The notes under the pieces are model-generated. The model saw only the letters and a list, made by a program, of their open reading frames with translations, had not been told where the DNA came from and made no database searches. Positions 54,226 through 64,000 of a DNA stretch of 64,000 bases are shown here, piece after piece. Each line of letters begins with the position of its first letter. The first letter of the stretch is position 1. The stretch is from the NCBI GenBank assembly GCA_020630875.1, contig JAHDIH010000001.1, positions 496,001 to 560,000 on the forward strand. The letters run 5' to 3'. Source of the DNA: Deltaproteobacteria bacterium. GTDB taxonomy: Bacteria; Myxococcota_A; Polyangia; Haliangiales; Haliangiaceae. The translations under genes and the position numbers were made by a program.

Positions 54226-55966
54226 GAGACTCTCCTGTGATTTCATCCGGGTCGAATTGGCTCTGATAGATGCTCGCGTATTCTCCCTCTAACTCAAGAA
54301 GTGCTTCGTGAGTGCCGGTTTCTACAATCTCTCCCGCTGACATTACGAAAATCGGATTGCAGCGTTTTATGGCCGCGACGCGATGAGAGACGATGATGGA
54401 GGTGCAGGACTCAAATTCTTTTTCAAGATTTTTGAGAATCGTTTGCTCTGTTTCCGCATCCACTGCGGACAAAGAGTCGTCGAGAAGTAACAGTTGCGGC
54501 TTGGTTACCAAAGCTCTTGCGAGAGCAACTCGTTGTCGTTGCCCACCGGAGAGCGTAATTCCTCTTTCTCCGACGATGGTATCAATCCCTTCAGGAAAGG
54601 CATCAAGATCTCCTGATAGGCCCGCTTGCGCTAGGGCGTTGGTGATGGAGGAAGCATCGCCGGCTCTAAGACCTACAGACACGTTGTCAGCGATACTTCG
54701 TGAGAACAGAAACGCATCTTGCGGAGAGTAGCCAATCTGCGTTCGCCAAGCAGAAAGTGAGGTTGTGGTGAGGTCTGTATCTCCGTAAAAGAGGGCACCC
54801 GAATCTACGGGATGTACCCGTGCTATGCACTGCAACAGTGATGTTTTTCCACAACCGGTTTTACCTACAATCGCTGCGGTGGTTCCAGCGGGAATCGTCA
54901 GAGAAATATTTTTGAGAATCTGTTCCCCTCCGAGGGTCAGCGACAAATTCTTGAGGTGCACGTCTTGGCTTTTGCTGTCGACGGGGCGGTCTCCTTCTAA
55001 TAGCGACGACGACGCATCAAATATCTCCGTAAGTCTTGACCATGCGGCTTTTCCTCTCTGAATCAAAGATAACATCCAGCCAAGCGCTAGGGTTGGCCAG
55101 ACAAGTTGAACGAGAACCGCGCTGAATGCAGTGAATTCTCCTAGGGAAATTTCTCCGTTGATATGAGCCTTTCCACCCCACCACAGCAAAATGACAGCGC
55201 TCATGGATGAAATGGCACTCAAAACGGGCACCAACAGACCACGGATTCGTACCAATTTCATATTGGAACCGAGGAGCGTCTCTGAGAGATCGCTTACTTC
55301 TTGGTGCATTACTTCTTCCAGAGTGTAGGTTTTGGCTACTTCGATACCGGCGATATGTTCTTGAATCGCCGCGGAGAGCGTTCCCAGATCGACCTGAACC
55401 TGTTTTGAGGACTTATAGATGAACTTACCGAAGAGTTTTCCGACCCCAATCATTGTGGAATAGGGCAGAAGAGCGATTAGGGTCAACATAGGGCTGATTG
55501 AAAGCAGAAATGCAATCTTAGTAACAAAGGTGAACAGAGTATTAAGTAAGTTCAGGTAGCCGACTCCCCATAGGGCGCGAATGGTTTGGACGTCGTTGGT
55601 CACCCGCGAAAGCGTGTCTCCTAGTCGACTTTTGCTGTAATACGCTTGGTCGAGGGTCAATAAGTGCTCGAGGAGGTCATTCCGAAGGTCGAATTCAGCA
55701 TCACGGGCCGAGTTGAAGATCAGTAACCTAGACGCAATTCGGACAGAAGCGGTAGCTACCGCAAATCCAATCATAAAAAGTGCTAATGTAGTGATCTCTC
55801 CTACAGCATCACCTTTGATGACGTCGATGATTTTGCCCAACAAAATGGGGAACCCTAAAGCCAGGATGTTGGTCGCGAGCAACATGCATCCACCAACCAG
55901 AAGTCTCTTTTTGTAAGGGGTTAGGTAACGTAGTGATCCAGAGGTCGACACCGACCGTTTGTACAC
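54218..55966 (-). CDS. Heterodimeric ABC exporter subunit, degenerate-site half
   Basis: A 582-residue half-transporter starting with GTG 55966. Membrane domain to about 305, then the nucleotide-binding domain: Walker A GKTGCGKT (368-375), canonical LSGGQ (472-476), and Walker B LLLLDD, where Asp497 replaces the catalytic Glu. In a dimer, this Walker site would pair with the LSAGQ of the partner to form the non-hydrolysing site, while the partner's Glu pairs with this LSGGQ. That is the known layout of asymmetric exporters. It shares an 88-base divergent region with the giant TPR gene. Confidence 0.93.
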   Translation of the reverse strand: MYKRSVSTSGSLRYLTPYKKRLLVGGCMLLATNILALGFPILLGKIIDVIKGDAVGEITTLALFMIGFAVATASVRIASRLLIFNSARDAEFDLRNDLLEHLLTLDQAYYSKSRLGDTLSRVTNDVQTIRALWGVGYLNLLNTLFTFVTKIAFLLSISPMLTLIALLPYSTMIGVGKLFGKFIYKSSKQVQVDLGTLSAAIQEHIAGIEVAKTYTLEEVMHQEVSDLSETLLGSNMKLVRIRGLLVPVLSAISSMSAVILLWWGGKAHINGEISLGEFTAFSAVLVQLVWPTLALGWMLSLIQRGKAAWSRLTEIFDASSSLLEGDRPVDSKSQDVHLKNLSLTLGGEQILKNISLTIPAGTTAAIVGKTGCGKTSLLQCIARVHPVDSGALFYGDTDLTTTSLSAWRTQIGYSPQDAFLFSRSIADNVSVGLRAGDASSITNALAQAGLSGDLDAFPEGIDTIVGERGITLSGGQRQRVALARALVTKPQLLLLDDSLSAVDAETEQTILKNLEKEFESCTSIIVSHRVAAIKRCNPIFVMSAGEIVETGTHEALLELEGEYASIYQSQFDPDEITGESHV

Positions 55967-56053
55967 CGCTTGAAACGACCACGCCAGGCTACAAGCAGAG
56001 AATGGAGCTGGGGGGTTTCACTTTAGGTTTCGGCAAGTTAGAATTACTCGTCG

Positions 56054-59000
56054 ATGTTAAACCTAGAGCAACTGTTGGAGACGATTGATGTAGATCCCTT
56101 TCGAGCCTCGGTGGCTGAAGGGTTGCGAAGTCTGCCCAAAGCACAGATTGCAAAGGGGGCGGAGTCCATCGATTCCATTCGAGATCGGTGCGTGGAACGT
56201 GGTGCGTACGACACCTCAATTGCTCTCATCGATGCAGAGTTAAAGCTAGCAACAAAACCAAATCGACGAGCAAGACTCTTTCAGGCTCGAGCTGAAATAT
56301 TGTTTGCTAGGTCCTACGATATCGGTGGCGCGATTGCCGCTTTTGACGCAGGTATTGCCGCCGATCCTCAGCTGGCGCAGTTGGCGGAGAGACGTAAAGA
56401 GGTAGCATCGCAACAAAGCAATTGGACTTCAATTGCGGAAAAGCTGATGGAAGAGTCGAAGGCCGCGACGGACTCCTCTTTGTCTGGAGAGTTACTTCTC
56501 GCTGCGGCAGAGACCATTGCGAGGTTTTCAGGAGAAAAAGAGCGCGCGGCTAAACTTATGGTGGAAGCCAGTGAGAAGATGCCACTGCCGCTGCATTGCA
56601 AAGCGTATTTGGCCAAAGCCAAATACGACGATAAAAAACAATGGACCGAATGGCTTTTGGGAATCAAAGACGGCGCCAACGCCGACGAACATCGCGTATG
56701 GGCCGGAACGCAACTACTGGCGCGGGCTCTTGAGGATGGAGAAGATGCGACAGAATACGCAACGTTTGTGTTAGGTTTGAAGCCTAACCTTGCGATCGCC
56801 GTTGATTACCTCGCCAAAAAGTATGAAGAGGAAAAGAACTACAGTGCGTTAGTTCAACTCTATCGAAATTCTACTAAGACTTCAGACCTTGCAAAGCCAG
56901 ATGTTTGGCGAAGGCTCGGGGAGATTTATTGGACTCACTTGGGTGACCTGCAGACTGCCGCCGAATGTTTCGCGAAAGTGTTGGCGTTAGCTCCAGCAGA
57001 TGAGCGGGCCAGGGAGTTTCTTGCGGAACATACGGACCAAGCCGCCGAGGAAAAGTTTCTGATGGCGCGAAGGGCCCTTGAAAGCGCTCTTTCTGAAGAA
57101 GATGCCGATGGTGCCCTAGGTGCGGCGGAAACCGCGAGTACCATTGCAGAGACCGAATTACTTGATTTGGATAAAGCCATCAACGTTTGGAAAGCCTTAA
57201 GGCGACTTCAAGCGTTAGAACGTCGAGCAGCAGATGAGTTGGAGCGGCTGTTGACCAAGGCCGGCAGGTACAATGTACTGGTAGAAGTTTACAAACTTCG
57301 GGTGGCATCGTTGAGTGAAGAGGAGCCACAAGAAGCCATCGGGCTGCTTTGGAAGGTTGCTAATCTTTACCGCGATCATTTGCGTTTAGGAGTGATGGTG
57401 ATCAACACCCTCAACGCGATAATAAAACTAGACCCTCACAATCGTGAGGCGCTAGAAGCATTAGCGGAGCAATACGATTCTCTCGGAAGGTACAACGACC
57501 TAGTACATATCTTGATGAAGATGAATGAGTTGCCGGGGGCTACCAAGAAAGAACGTCTGCAATGGCTCGGTCGCGTAGCTTCGGTCTGGGCGGACAAGTT
57601 TGGAAACTACAGCCGATCGGCCAGCGCGTTGGAACGGGCGTTAGAGCTCGACCCTACCGACAATGAAATTATCGACCAGCTATTAGTCATCTACGAAAGA
57701 AGACGGCAATGGCGCAGTCTTGTGGGGCTGCTTGCCACAAAGGCTTCTAATGCCTCAGTAGAAGAATGCGGCATGATCTACCTGCAACTCGCCGAGATTT
57801 CGCTTTCGAAGCTCTTAGACGCCAACTTGGCATCGACTTGGTACAATCGCGTACTTGAACTCAATCGACCTGATCTTAACGCTGAGGTTCTCACTCAATT
57901 AGCCGCGCTCTACGAACGGACCAAAAAATATTGGCCTTTGGTGGAAGTGCTATCTAGACAAGTGGGGGGGGCGAGTAGTCGCGACGAGAAGCTTCAACTT
58001 TTAGAGAGGTTAGCAGCAGCATGGCTGGACAAACTTTCTGTGAGAGAGCGAGCCGCAGACGTATGTTTACAAATTCTTGAAATAGACCCTACTCATCGCA
58101 GAGCGACCAGAATTCTTAAGGCGATCTACGTGGAAGCCAAAGATGTCAAGCGGCTTGAAGCGCTCTACGGGGAAGACGATTGGGAGGAGAAGGTAGATGC
58201 GATATTGGCTTGCGCCGACGACAGTTCCGACGATGAAACTCGTGCGGACTATTACATGCGCGCCGCCAGGGTACAGGCTCAACACGAAACGAACAAAGAC
58301 AAGATTGCCAGAGCCTACGAGCGAGTAGTTACCGCTGACTCCCATAATAAAGAAGCTCTTGATGCTTTGGTGAGTATTTACACCACGTCTGCTAATTGGA
58401 ATCGACTCATGGCCATCTGTGAACGTCGACTCACAGCAGAGCAAAACAAAGACAAGAAGAAAGAGCAATACCAGCACCTCATTGACATTGCTCGCGAGAA
58501 AATTGATGCAAGCTCTGTGGCACTGAGTTGGTCAGTTAAGGGGTACCAAGAGTTTCCGGCGGAGACTGATTTCTTTGACACTGCGTTGTCGTTAGCTCAA
58601 GAAAACGAACAATGGGAAGAAGTAGAAAAACTCTTTAAGCTCAGGTTAGAAAACGAACCGGACAATAGCGGGCTTTGGGAGCGCCGCGCAAAGAACGCAA
58701 GAGAGAAACTTCACGATGTGGATCTTGCGAAAGAATGCTATCGCGGAGTACTCAAGGCAGATCCAAAGAATAAGTCGGCGGAGTCTCAACTAGAAGAGTT
58801 GGTGGCAGAGATGGCCAACTGGCCGGAGCTGGTAGAAGTGTATCGCGGGCAGTTAGATCGTGAAAAGAACGACAAAGAGTGGGCTTCGATTGCGATGCGC
58901 CTTGGAAGTATCCAAGAGAGTCGTCTTACGAACTTGGACGAAGCTGCGGCTACTTATGAGGCGATTGTAAAAAGAGTAGGAGCGGAACATCAGACGGCAT

Positions 59001-62000
59001 TGAGAGCTCTGATTCGAGTAGAAGACGCACGAGGAAACTGGGCGGGAGCCGGGAAGGCGATTGCCTTAGAATTAAACAACCCGATGTCTGAAGAAGAGCG
59101 CATCGAGTTGATGATGAGGTTGGCCCACATTAGCGACAGAGAGCTCGGCGACAAAGATGAGGCAGCAAGACTCATGCAAGAGGCATTAGTTCTTGACTCT
59201 ACCCGTAGTTACATTCGCAATGAACTTACGACCTTGCTGTTGTCGGGAGAACTTTCGACAGCGCGAGAAGCTGCGGCAGGAAACGAGTTGTTGTCCTTTT
59301 ACGAGTCTTCCTCGGACTCGCAACTTCTGGCGCAGGTACTGGAAGTGGTTTGCAAACATGCAGAAGGACAAAAACTTACAGAACTTCGTCGTAAGCTACT
59401 ACCGATTTACTTCTTAAAGCTGGAGCAGCCACTGAAAGCCTATGAGTGCGGAATTTCTCTTTTGGAGACCGACTTGGTTAGCACGGACTTTCGGCAAGAG
59501 ATGTGGAACATCGCAAAGCAAGCTGATTCCGCAGAGGACTATGCAAAGCAAGTCGAGAATACTTTGGGAGAGATGCTCGTTGAAAATCAAGCTACTCACC
59601 GAGTAGCTGCTCACTTAGCAGAAGTATGCGATGACCTAGGAGACGAGGATCGCACGATTATCATGTGGGAGTTCGTGCAGGCACTGCAACCCACTTCCAA
59701 TATTTACTTTGCGCCGTTGCAGAGCTTGTATCGAAAGCGCGAAGATTGGGAGTCTTTGTGCAAGCTTTTTAGTTTGAGGGTAAAACTTCCAATTCCTCAC
59801 GATGAGCATGTGATGTTGTTAAAACAACGCTGTCATCTTTTGGATTCAGTCATTCAAGATCCCCAGAGAGCCTCTAAGGCCTACTTAAGTCTGTTGAGTG
59901 TGACGGCGGGAGACCAAGAATGTTACCGAGCTTTGGAACGTATTTACCGAGAGACGGGGGAAGACGAGAAGCTAGACCGGCTTTGGGAACGCGAAATAGA
60001 GCAACGCTGGGGGGAAGATCAGATTATCGATGTGGTATTCAGGCGCGCTGACTTCCTCAAAGAAAGAGGACACGTAGACAAACAACTAGATGTTTTGTCT
60101 CAAGCCCTATTAACTGGTCAGGCGGCACGCGAAGTAGCAAACCGACTTGAGCCTCATCTCGACTCCGAGCATCGAGAACGAGCGGCAGCGTTACTCGAAC
60201 CTCTTTATCGTGAGCAACAATGGCATCTTCCTCTTGCTGCACTTTTAGCCAAACAAGCGCAGGCATCAAATGATGCCGATGAGCAAGCTAGAATTTGGGC
60301 AGAGGTAGCCCTCGCGCGTGAAATGGGAGGAAGCGACGTCTCAGAAGTTAGCTTAGCTTGGCTGAAAGCTTATAAAGCATCGCCGTTCCGTGGTGCCTCT
60401 GCGGAGCGACTGTTGTCCATGGACTCGGATCCAGAAGTCATGGCTTCGTTTCTGGAAGCGATAAAAGAAAAACTTGCATCGGTGGAAAAACAGACCGGTG
60501 ATCGAAGTGAACTTATCACTCAGGCACTTGCAGTAGGCGAGGTGTGTGGTGATACCGAACTTTTGATTGCTTTGAACCAAGAAATCGTAACGAGCGACGA
60601 AGATGTAACAGCAACAGAAAGTGCCTATGCTTCTTTGGTGAATCTACTGAGCGATGATCCACAGGCGTTGGTTAAAACGCTAACGTCCTATGCTGATTAC
60701 ACTGGGGACCCGTCCAAACAAGTGTCGCTTCTGTCGCGCTCTGCCGCTATTTATTCTGAAGAGTTAGACAACGCTTCGGAGTCTCTTCGACTTTGGCAGC
60801 GATGCAAAGATATTCTGCCGCAGTCGCCACTCGCGTGGGATGAGATTATTTCGCTACTCAAACAATCAGGGGACAACGAAGAGTTGGCTCGGGTCTACAA
60901 CGAGCGAAATGCGTATGCGGAACCACAAGAGCAGCTTAGAAACTTGGTGGCGTTGGCGGAACTCCAGGAACGCGAGCTTGGGTTGCCCTCTGAGGCGGCC
61001 GAAACATATTTGAGAGCCATCTCTATCGAGTCCTCTGAGATTCTTTGGGAGCAGCGGAGTAGGCTGTTGGCTAGTCTTGGTAATTTCGATGAGCTGGTGA
61101 ATTGCATGCGTGACTTTTCTGATGCGGCACCACATCGCAGGGGAGAACTTCTTTTGTCTAGAGCTCGCATTCTCGCTGCTGAACTAGCCGCGTACGACGA
61201 AGCTGCCGAATGCTGTAGAGAGCTATTAACAATCGATGCAGGAGAACGCGCCCCTGCAGCTAAATTGTTGTCGGACTTGGTAATCAATGACTGGACAGGC
61301 CACGATGATGCTATTTTACTTGAGGAACATTTTGACGAGATTGGAGAACCCAAACAAAAAGAGGCGTTCCTACTAAAATACGCCGAAGCCAGCCAAGATC
61401 CTACCATCTCCGCAGATGCCTACTGGCGTTTGTCAGAGTTGAGAGAACAGGTTTTCGCTGATCGTGAGGGCGCTTTGGATGTCGCGCTACTTGCGGCGAA
61501 GAAGCGTCTGGGTACCTCTGAAGAAGCACACACGATCTCTGAACTGAAACGCATTGCTGGAGAATCTCATAGAGGGAGATTGGTTAGTTTTTATGAAAGT
61601 CATGTCGGTCAAATTGTGGACGAGGATCAACGACGCGAGGCACTTGAAGCTTGTCTTCAACTCTCCGTGAAACGATCTGATGCGACAAAAGCTACGGAGT
61701 TCGCTGCCAAACTTCTAGAGCTTGATCCTGGGCATGTTACCGCCGTAAAGGTTCTTGAGAAGTCTTACGAAGAAGCTGGAGATCACGAAAAGCTTCTTTT
61801 TGTTCTAAAACAGAAGTTAGAACAAGACGCTACTGCTATGGAAAGCCGTGCGTCAACACTACTTCGGGCGGGACTTTGTGCTGGAGCCATTGGTGCTACC
61901 GAAGACGCAGAAGCCTTTCTCCAAGAGTACTTTGCGTCTGGTCATTACAATAGCGAAGCTTCAGATGTCCTGGAACAAATTTACAGAGACAACAAACAAT

Positions 62001-64000
62001 GGTTTGAGGCAGTAGAGGTTCTTCAGAAGCGTTCTCACGAAGAAGGGGGAGGCGCTGTATTATACGAGATTGGAAGAATCTACGAGGTTGAAATTGATGA
62101 CATTGAAAGTGCGGTGGACGCCTATGCGTTGGCACTCGAAGGAAGTAACAAACACGAAGCAGCGTTGGAAGCTTTAGAGCGCTTGCTTGAGAAAAGCACC
62201 GTCCGCGGCAGAGTCGCAGAGTTAATTGAACCAATTTACGTTTCGCGTCACGATTGGATTCGTTTGGTCCGTGTGCGAGAAGCCTCTTTGGAAGAAATCG
62301 ACGATCCGCATGATCGGCAACAAGCGATGCTTGATATGGGTCGATTGCATGAAGATCAACTTGAAGACCTTGAAACAGCCAGTCGGTGGTACCTCGATGC
62401 TCTGAAACAGGAGCCCGAGTCAGAAACCGCGAGGGAGCAGTTTGAAAGAGTTAGCGCAGTGCTTGAACGGTGGAATGAACAGGTGGAAGCGTATCAAAAT
62501 ATCGCCGAAGTTGGCTCGTTTGGTGATGACACTCTAACGCGATACTACGAAGCGATAGCGAACGTGTTGCTCTACAAACTTGAACGACCGGTTGATGCCG
62601 TGGACTATTTTGAGAAGGCTTTCGAAATTACCCGCGATAGCAAGTACTTCGATATGGCCGAGTCCGGTTTGTCGTCCAATTCGAAATGGGTGGAGCTTTG
62701 CCGTCTCTACGAAAAGTATGCGGAAGAGTCTAGCGATGAGAGTGTAAGGCTCGAGGTTTGGAGTAAGTTTGCCCGGACCAATCTGAATATTCTGGATAAT
62801 AAACCCGAAGCGATTCGGGGTTATTTGCAGGTGCTTGAAATCGATCCCGAATCAAGCGAAGCAGAAAAATCTCTAGAGGTCATCTATCGTGGCAGTAAAG
62901 ATTGGACGTCTCTTACTGATTTGATTCGTAGTCGTATGGAAAATGCGGAGGGACAAGAGCAGGTGGCTCTGGGGATGAAACTTGCCGGACTACTATGCAA
63001 CGAAGCCGCACTTCCAGCAGAAGGCTTGAGTACTTACGAAGGACTGGTGCTCGATCATCAGCACGAACCCGCCTTGAAAGCGATTGAAGAACTTGCTGTT
63101 AACGAGAAGTTGCGTGAACAAGTGGTTGGTTTCTTGGAACCCATTTATCGTCAGGAAGATAGTTGGCAGAAACTGGTCGTCGTCTTGGATGCAAAGCTGT
63201 CCTACTTGAGCGACCCACAAGATAAAGCTATCTTGCTTAAAGAGATCGCTGAGCTTCATCGCAGTAGAGGGGGCGCCCCAAAACTTGCGTTAAAAGCGAT
63301 TTCCGATGCGTGGCAACTAAATCCTGATGATATCGACACGTACGAAGAACTGTGGGAAACGTGCAAACACTACAAAAGTTGGCTGCATTTCGTGAAGACG
63401 GTGGATGCTGTCGGCCCCGCCATTAGCGACCCCGAAATCACTAGAGCCGCACTAGGAAGACAAGCCCAAGTTTGGGAAAAAGGGCTTGGCAGTATTGCTG
63501 ATGCTACTGCATCTTGGGAGAAAAGACTGGCTGAAGATGCGTACGACGAAGAAGCTCTAAGCTCGCTTGAAAGACTGTACGAAACGAGTGACAACTACCT
63601 TGCTTTCTCTGAGTTGCTAAAAAAGCGCCTCGAGCAAGCTAGTGATGATGGTGCCGATGTACTGCTTAGGCTCGCTCCAATGTACGAAGAAAAGCTAGGG
63701 AACGACAAAGAAGCCGCGGAGTGCTGGTCGCAATTAACTGAGTTGCGTGAAGGAGACGTCGACGTTCTAGATGCGGTAATCAGGGTCAATCAGAGGATTG
63801 GAAACGAGACGGCGGTCATTGATGCTCAGATTCTTCGCGTAGACGCAACTGCAGATGAGAGTCAGCAGCAGGCAATGCGTAAAGATTTGATCGGCAGACT
63901 TTTGGGTAAGAAAAGAACCGAAGAGGCACTGGAGCAGGTCGAGCGTTACGTCTTGATATCGCCGGAAGACTTGTCGATGTTAAAAGTCAATGCAGAACTC
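56054..64000 (+). CDS. Second giant TPR-repeat protein, at least 2,649 residues, truncated by the window end
   Basis: A single frame open from ATG 56054 to the last base of the window, 2,649 codons with no stop, so the true gene is longer. It begins MLNLEQLLETIDVDPFRAS, and an in-frame stop just upstream (56039-56041) limits the start. It is almost wholly helical TPR, with recurring units of the kind IYRDNKQWFEAVEVL, IYRQEDSWQKLVVVL and LYRKREDWESLCKLF: an I/L-Y followed by W and L-rich helices. No signal peptide or membrane segment, so a cytoplasmic scaffold is likely. It is similar in style to the 2,438-residue protein at 7791 but is a separate gene. The ribosome binding site is weak. Confidence 0.9.
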   Translation, partial: MLNLEQLLETIDVDPFRASVAEGLRSLPKAQIAKGAESIDSIRDRCVERGAYDTSIALIDAELKLATKPNRRARLFQARAEILFARSYDIGGAIAAFDAGIAADPQLAQLAERRKEVASQQSNWTSIAEKLMEESKAATDSSLSGELLLAAAETIARFSGEKERAAKLMVEASEKMPLPLHCKAYLAKAKYDDKKQWTEWLLGIKDGANADEHRVWAGTQLLARALEDGEDATEYATFVLGLKPNLAIAVDYLAKKYEEEKNYSALVQLYRNSTKTSDLAKPDVWRRLGEIYWTHLGDLQTAAECFAKVLALAPADERAREFLAEHTDQAAEEKFLMARRALESALSEEDADGALGAAETASTIAETELLDLDKAINVWKALRRLQALERRAADELERLLTKAGRYNVLVEVYKLRVASLSEEEPQEAIGLLWKVANLYRDHLRLGVMVINTLNAIIKLDPHNREALEALAEQYDSLGRYNDLVHILMKMNELPGATKKERLQWLGRVASVWADKFGNYSRSASALERALELDPTDNEIIDQLLVIYERRRQWRSLVGLLATKASNASVEECGMIYLQLAEISLSKLLDANLASTWYNRVLELNRPDLNAEVLTQLAALYERTKKYWPLVEVLSRQVGGASSRDEKLQLLERLAAAWLDKLSVRERAADVCLQILEIDPTHRRATRILKAIYVEAKDVKRLEALYGEDDWEEKVDAILACADDSSDDETRADYYMRAARVQAQHETNKDKIARAYERVVTADSHNKEALDALVSIYTTSANWNRLMAICERRLTAEQNKDKKKEQYQHLIDIAREKIDASSVALSWSVKGYQEFPAETDFFDTALSLAQENEQWEEVEKLFKLRLENEPDNSGLWERRAKNAREKLHDVDLAKECYRGVLKADPKNKSAESQLEELVAEMANWPELVEVYRGQLDREKNDKEWASIAMRLGSIQESRLTNLDEAAATYEAIVKRVGAEHQTALRALIRVEDARGNWAGAGKAIALELNNPMSEEERIELMMRLAHISDRELGDKDEAARLMQEALVLDSTRSYIRNELTTLLLSGELSTAREAAAGNELLSFYESSSDSQLLAQVLEVVCKHAEGQKLTELRRKLLPIYFLKLEQPLKAYECGISLLETDLVSTDFRQEMWNIAKQADSAEDYAKQVENTLGEMLVENQATHRVAAHLAEVCDDLGDEDRTIIMWEFVQALQPTSNIYFAPLQSLYRKREDWESLCKLFSLRVKLPIPHDEHVMLLKQRCHLLDSVIQDPQRASKAYLSLLSVTAGDQECYRALERIYRETGEDEKLDRLWEREIEQRWGEDQIIDVVFRRADFLKERGHVDKQLDVLSQALLTGQAAREVANRLEPHLDSEHRERAAALLEPLYREQQWHLPLAALLAKQAQASNDADEQARIWAEVALAREMGGSDVSEVSLAWLKAYKASPFRGASAERLLSMDSDPEVMASFLEAIKEKLASVEKQTGDRSELITQALAVGEVCGDTELLIALNQEIVTSDEDVTATESAYASLVNLLSDDPQALVKTLTSYADYTGDPSKQVSLLSRSAAIYSEELDNASESLRLWQRCKDILPQSPLAWDEIISLLKQSGDNEELARVYNERNAYAEPQEQLRNLVALAELQERELGLPSEAAETYLRAISIESSEILWEQRSRLLASLGNFDELVNCMRDFSDAAPHRRGELLLSRARILAAELAAYDEAAECCRELLTIDAGERAPAAKLLSDLVINDWTGHDDAILLEEHFDEIGEPKQKEAFLLKYAEASQDPTISADAYWRLSELREQVFADREGALDVALLAAKKRLGTSEEAHTISELKRIAGESHRGRLVSFYESHVGQIVDEDQRREALEACLQLSVKRSDATKATEFAAKLLELDPGHVTAVKVLEKSYEEAGDHEKLLFVLKQKLEQDATAMESRASTLLRAGLCAGAIGATEDAEAFLQEYFASGHYNSEASDVLEQIYRDNKQWFEAVEVLQKRSHEEGGGAVLYEIGRIYEVEIDDIESAVDAYALALEGSNKHEAALEALERLLEKSTVRGRVAELIEPIYVSRHDWIRLVRVREASLEEIDDPHDRQQAMLDMGRLHEDQLEDLETASRWYLDALKQEPESETAREQFERVSAVLERWNEQVEAYQNIAEVGSFGDDTLTRYYEAIANVLLYKLERPVDAVDYFEKAFEITRDSKYFDMAESGLSSNSKWVELCRLYEKYAEESSDESVRLEVWSKFARTNLNILDNKPEAIRGYLQVLEIDPESSEAEKSLEVIYRGSKDWTSLTDLIRSRMENAEGQEQVALGMKLAGLLCNEAALPAEGLSTYEGLVLDHQHEPALKAIEELAVNEKLREQVVGFLEPIYRQEDSWQKLVVVLDAKLSYLSDPQDKAILLKEIAELHRSRGGAPKLALKAISDAWQLNPDDIDTYEELWETCKHYKSWLHFVKTVDAVGPAISDPEITRAALGRQAQVWEKGLGSIADATASWEKRLAEDAYDEEALSSLERLYETSDNYLAFSELLKKRLEQASDDGADVLLRLAPMYEEKLGNDKEAAECWSQLTELREGDVDVLDAVIRVNQRIGNETAVIDAQILRVDATADESQQQAMRKDLIGRLLGKKRTEEALEQVERYVLISPEDLSMLKVNAEL

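Overview
The window is chromosomal DNA from a Gram-negative bacterium of roughly even base composition. It most resembles a deltaproteobacterial lineage such as Myxococcota or Bradymonadota. That placement is an inference from several traits: very large tetratricopeptide (TPR) proteins; many lipoproteins, including one built of DNDGDG-type calcium-binding repeats; a TolB-like lipoprotein with a CxxCH motif; a MYXO-CTERM-like tail; a Ser/Thr kinase joined to GAF and GGDEF-like domains; and an OprP-type outer-membrane porin. No rRNA, tRNA, insertion sequence, prophage or CRISPR array was recognised.

Layout. 1-5,700: the end of a cupin gene, a secreted trypsin-like lipoprotein, a small membrane protein, a MoxR ATPase with its VWA partner, and a glycosyltransferase-like membrane protein. 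5,684-15,107: a double-AAA ATPase transcribed divergently from a 2,438-residue TPR protein. 15,086-22,538 (minus strand): a central-carbon and housekeeping operon in the order gap-pgk-Ser/Thr kinase-tpiA-secG-dapF, preceded by a 56-codon reading frame and a PilZ protein. 23,290-28,474 (minus strand): a basic protein and a 1,473-residue repetitive lipoprotein, each with its own terminator. 28,773-36,274: the operon icmF-mutA-mutB-meaB, carrying both an isobutyryl-CoA mutase and a methylmalonyl-CoA mutase. 36,312-45,706: a TolB-like lipoprotein, a zinc/copper-type permease with a ZIP-like front half, a Lon-substrate-domain protein, a short-chain dehydrogenase, a double lipoprotein, a hydrolase and a small ribbon-helix-helix protein. 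45,879-52,465: a DksA-like regulator, a YXWGXW lipoprotein, a porin, a HEAT-repeat lipoprotein, a DUF1801 protein, phosphofructokinase and an outer-membrane-type protein. 52,477-55,966: a heterodimeric ABC exporter. 56,054 to the window end: a second giant TPR protein that continues past the edge.

Together the metabolic genes (pfkA, gap, pgk, tpiA) cover much of glycolysis, and icmF/mutAB/meaB handle branched and odd-chain acyl-CoA. The kinase gene placed between pgk and tpiA is unusual. The envelope genes (lipoproteins, porin, permease, ABC pair, SecG) suggest an elaborate cell surface. Four of the six convergent gene junctions overlap by exactly 4 bp at CTAA/TTAG, so stop codons are shared and there is little room for intrinsic terminators.
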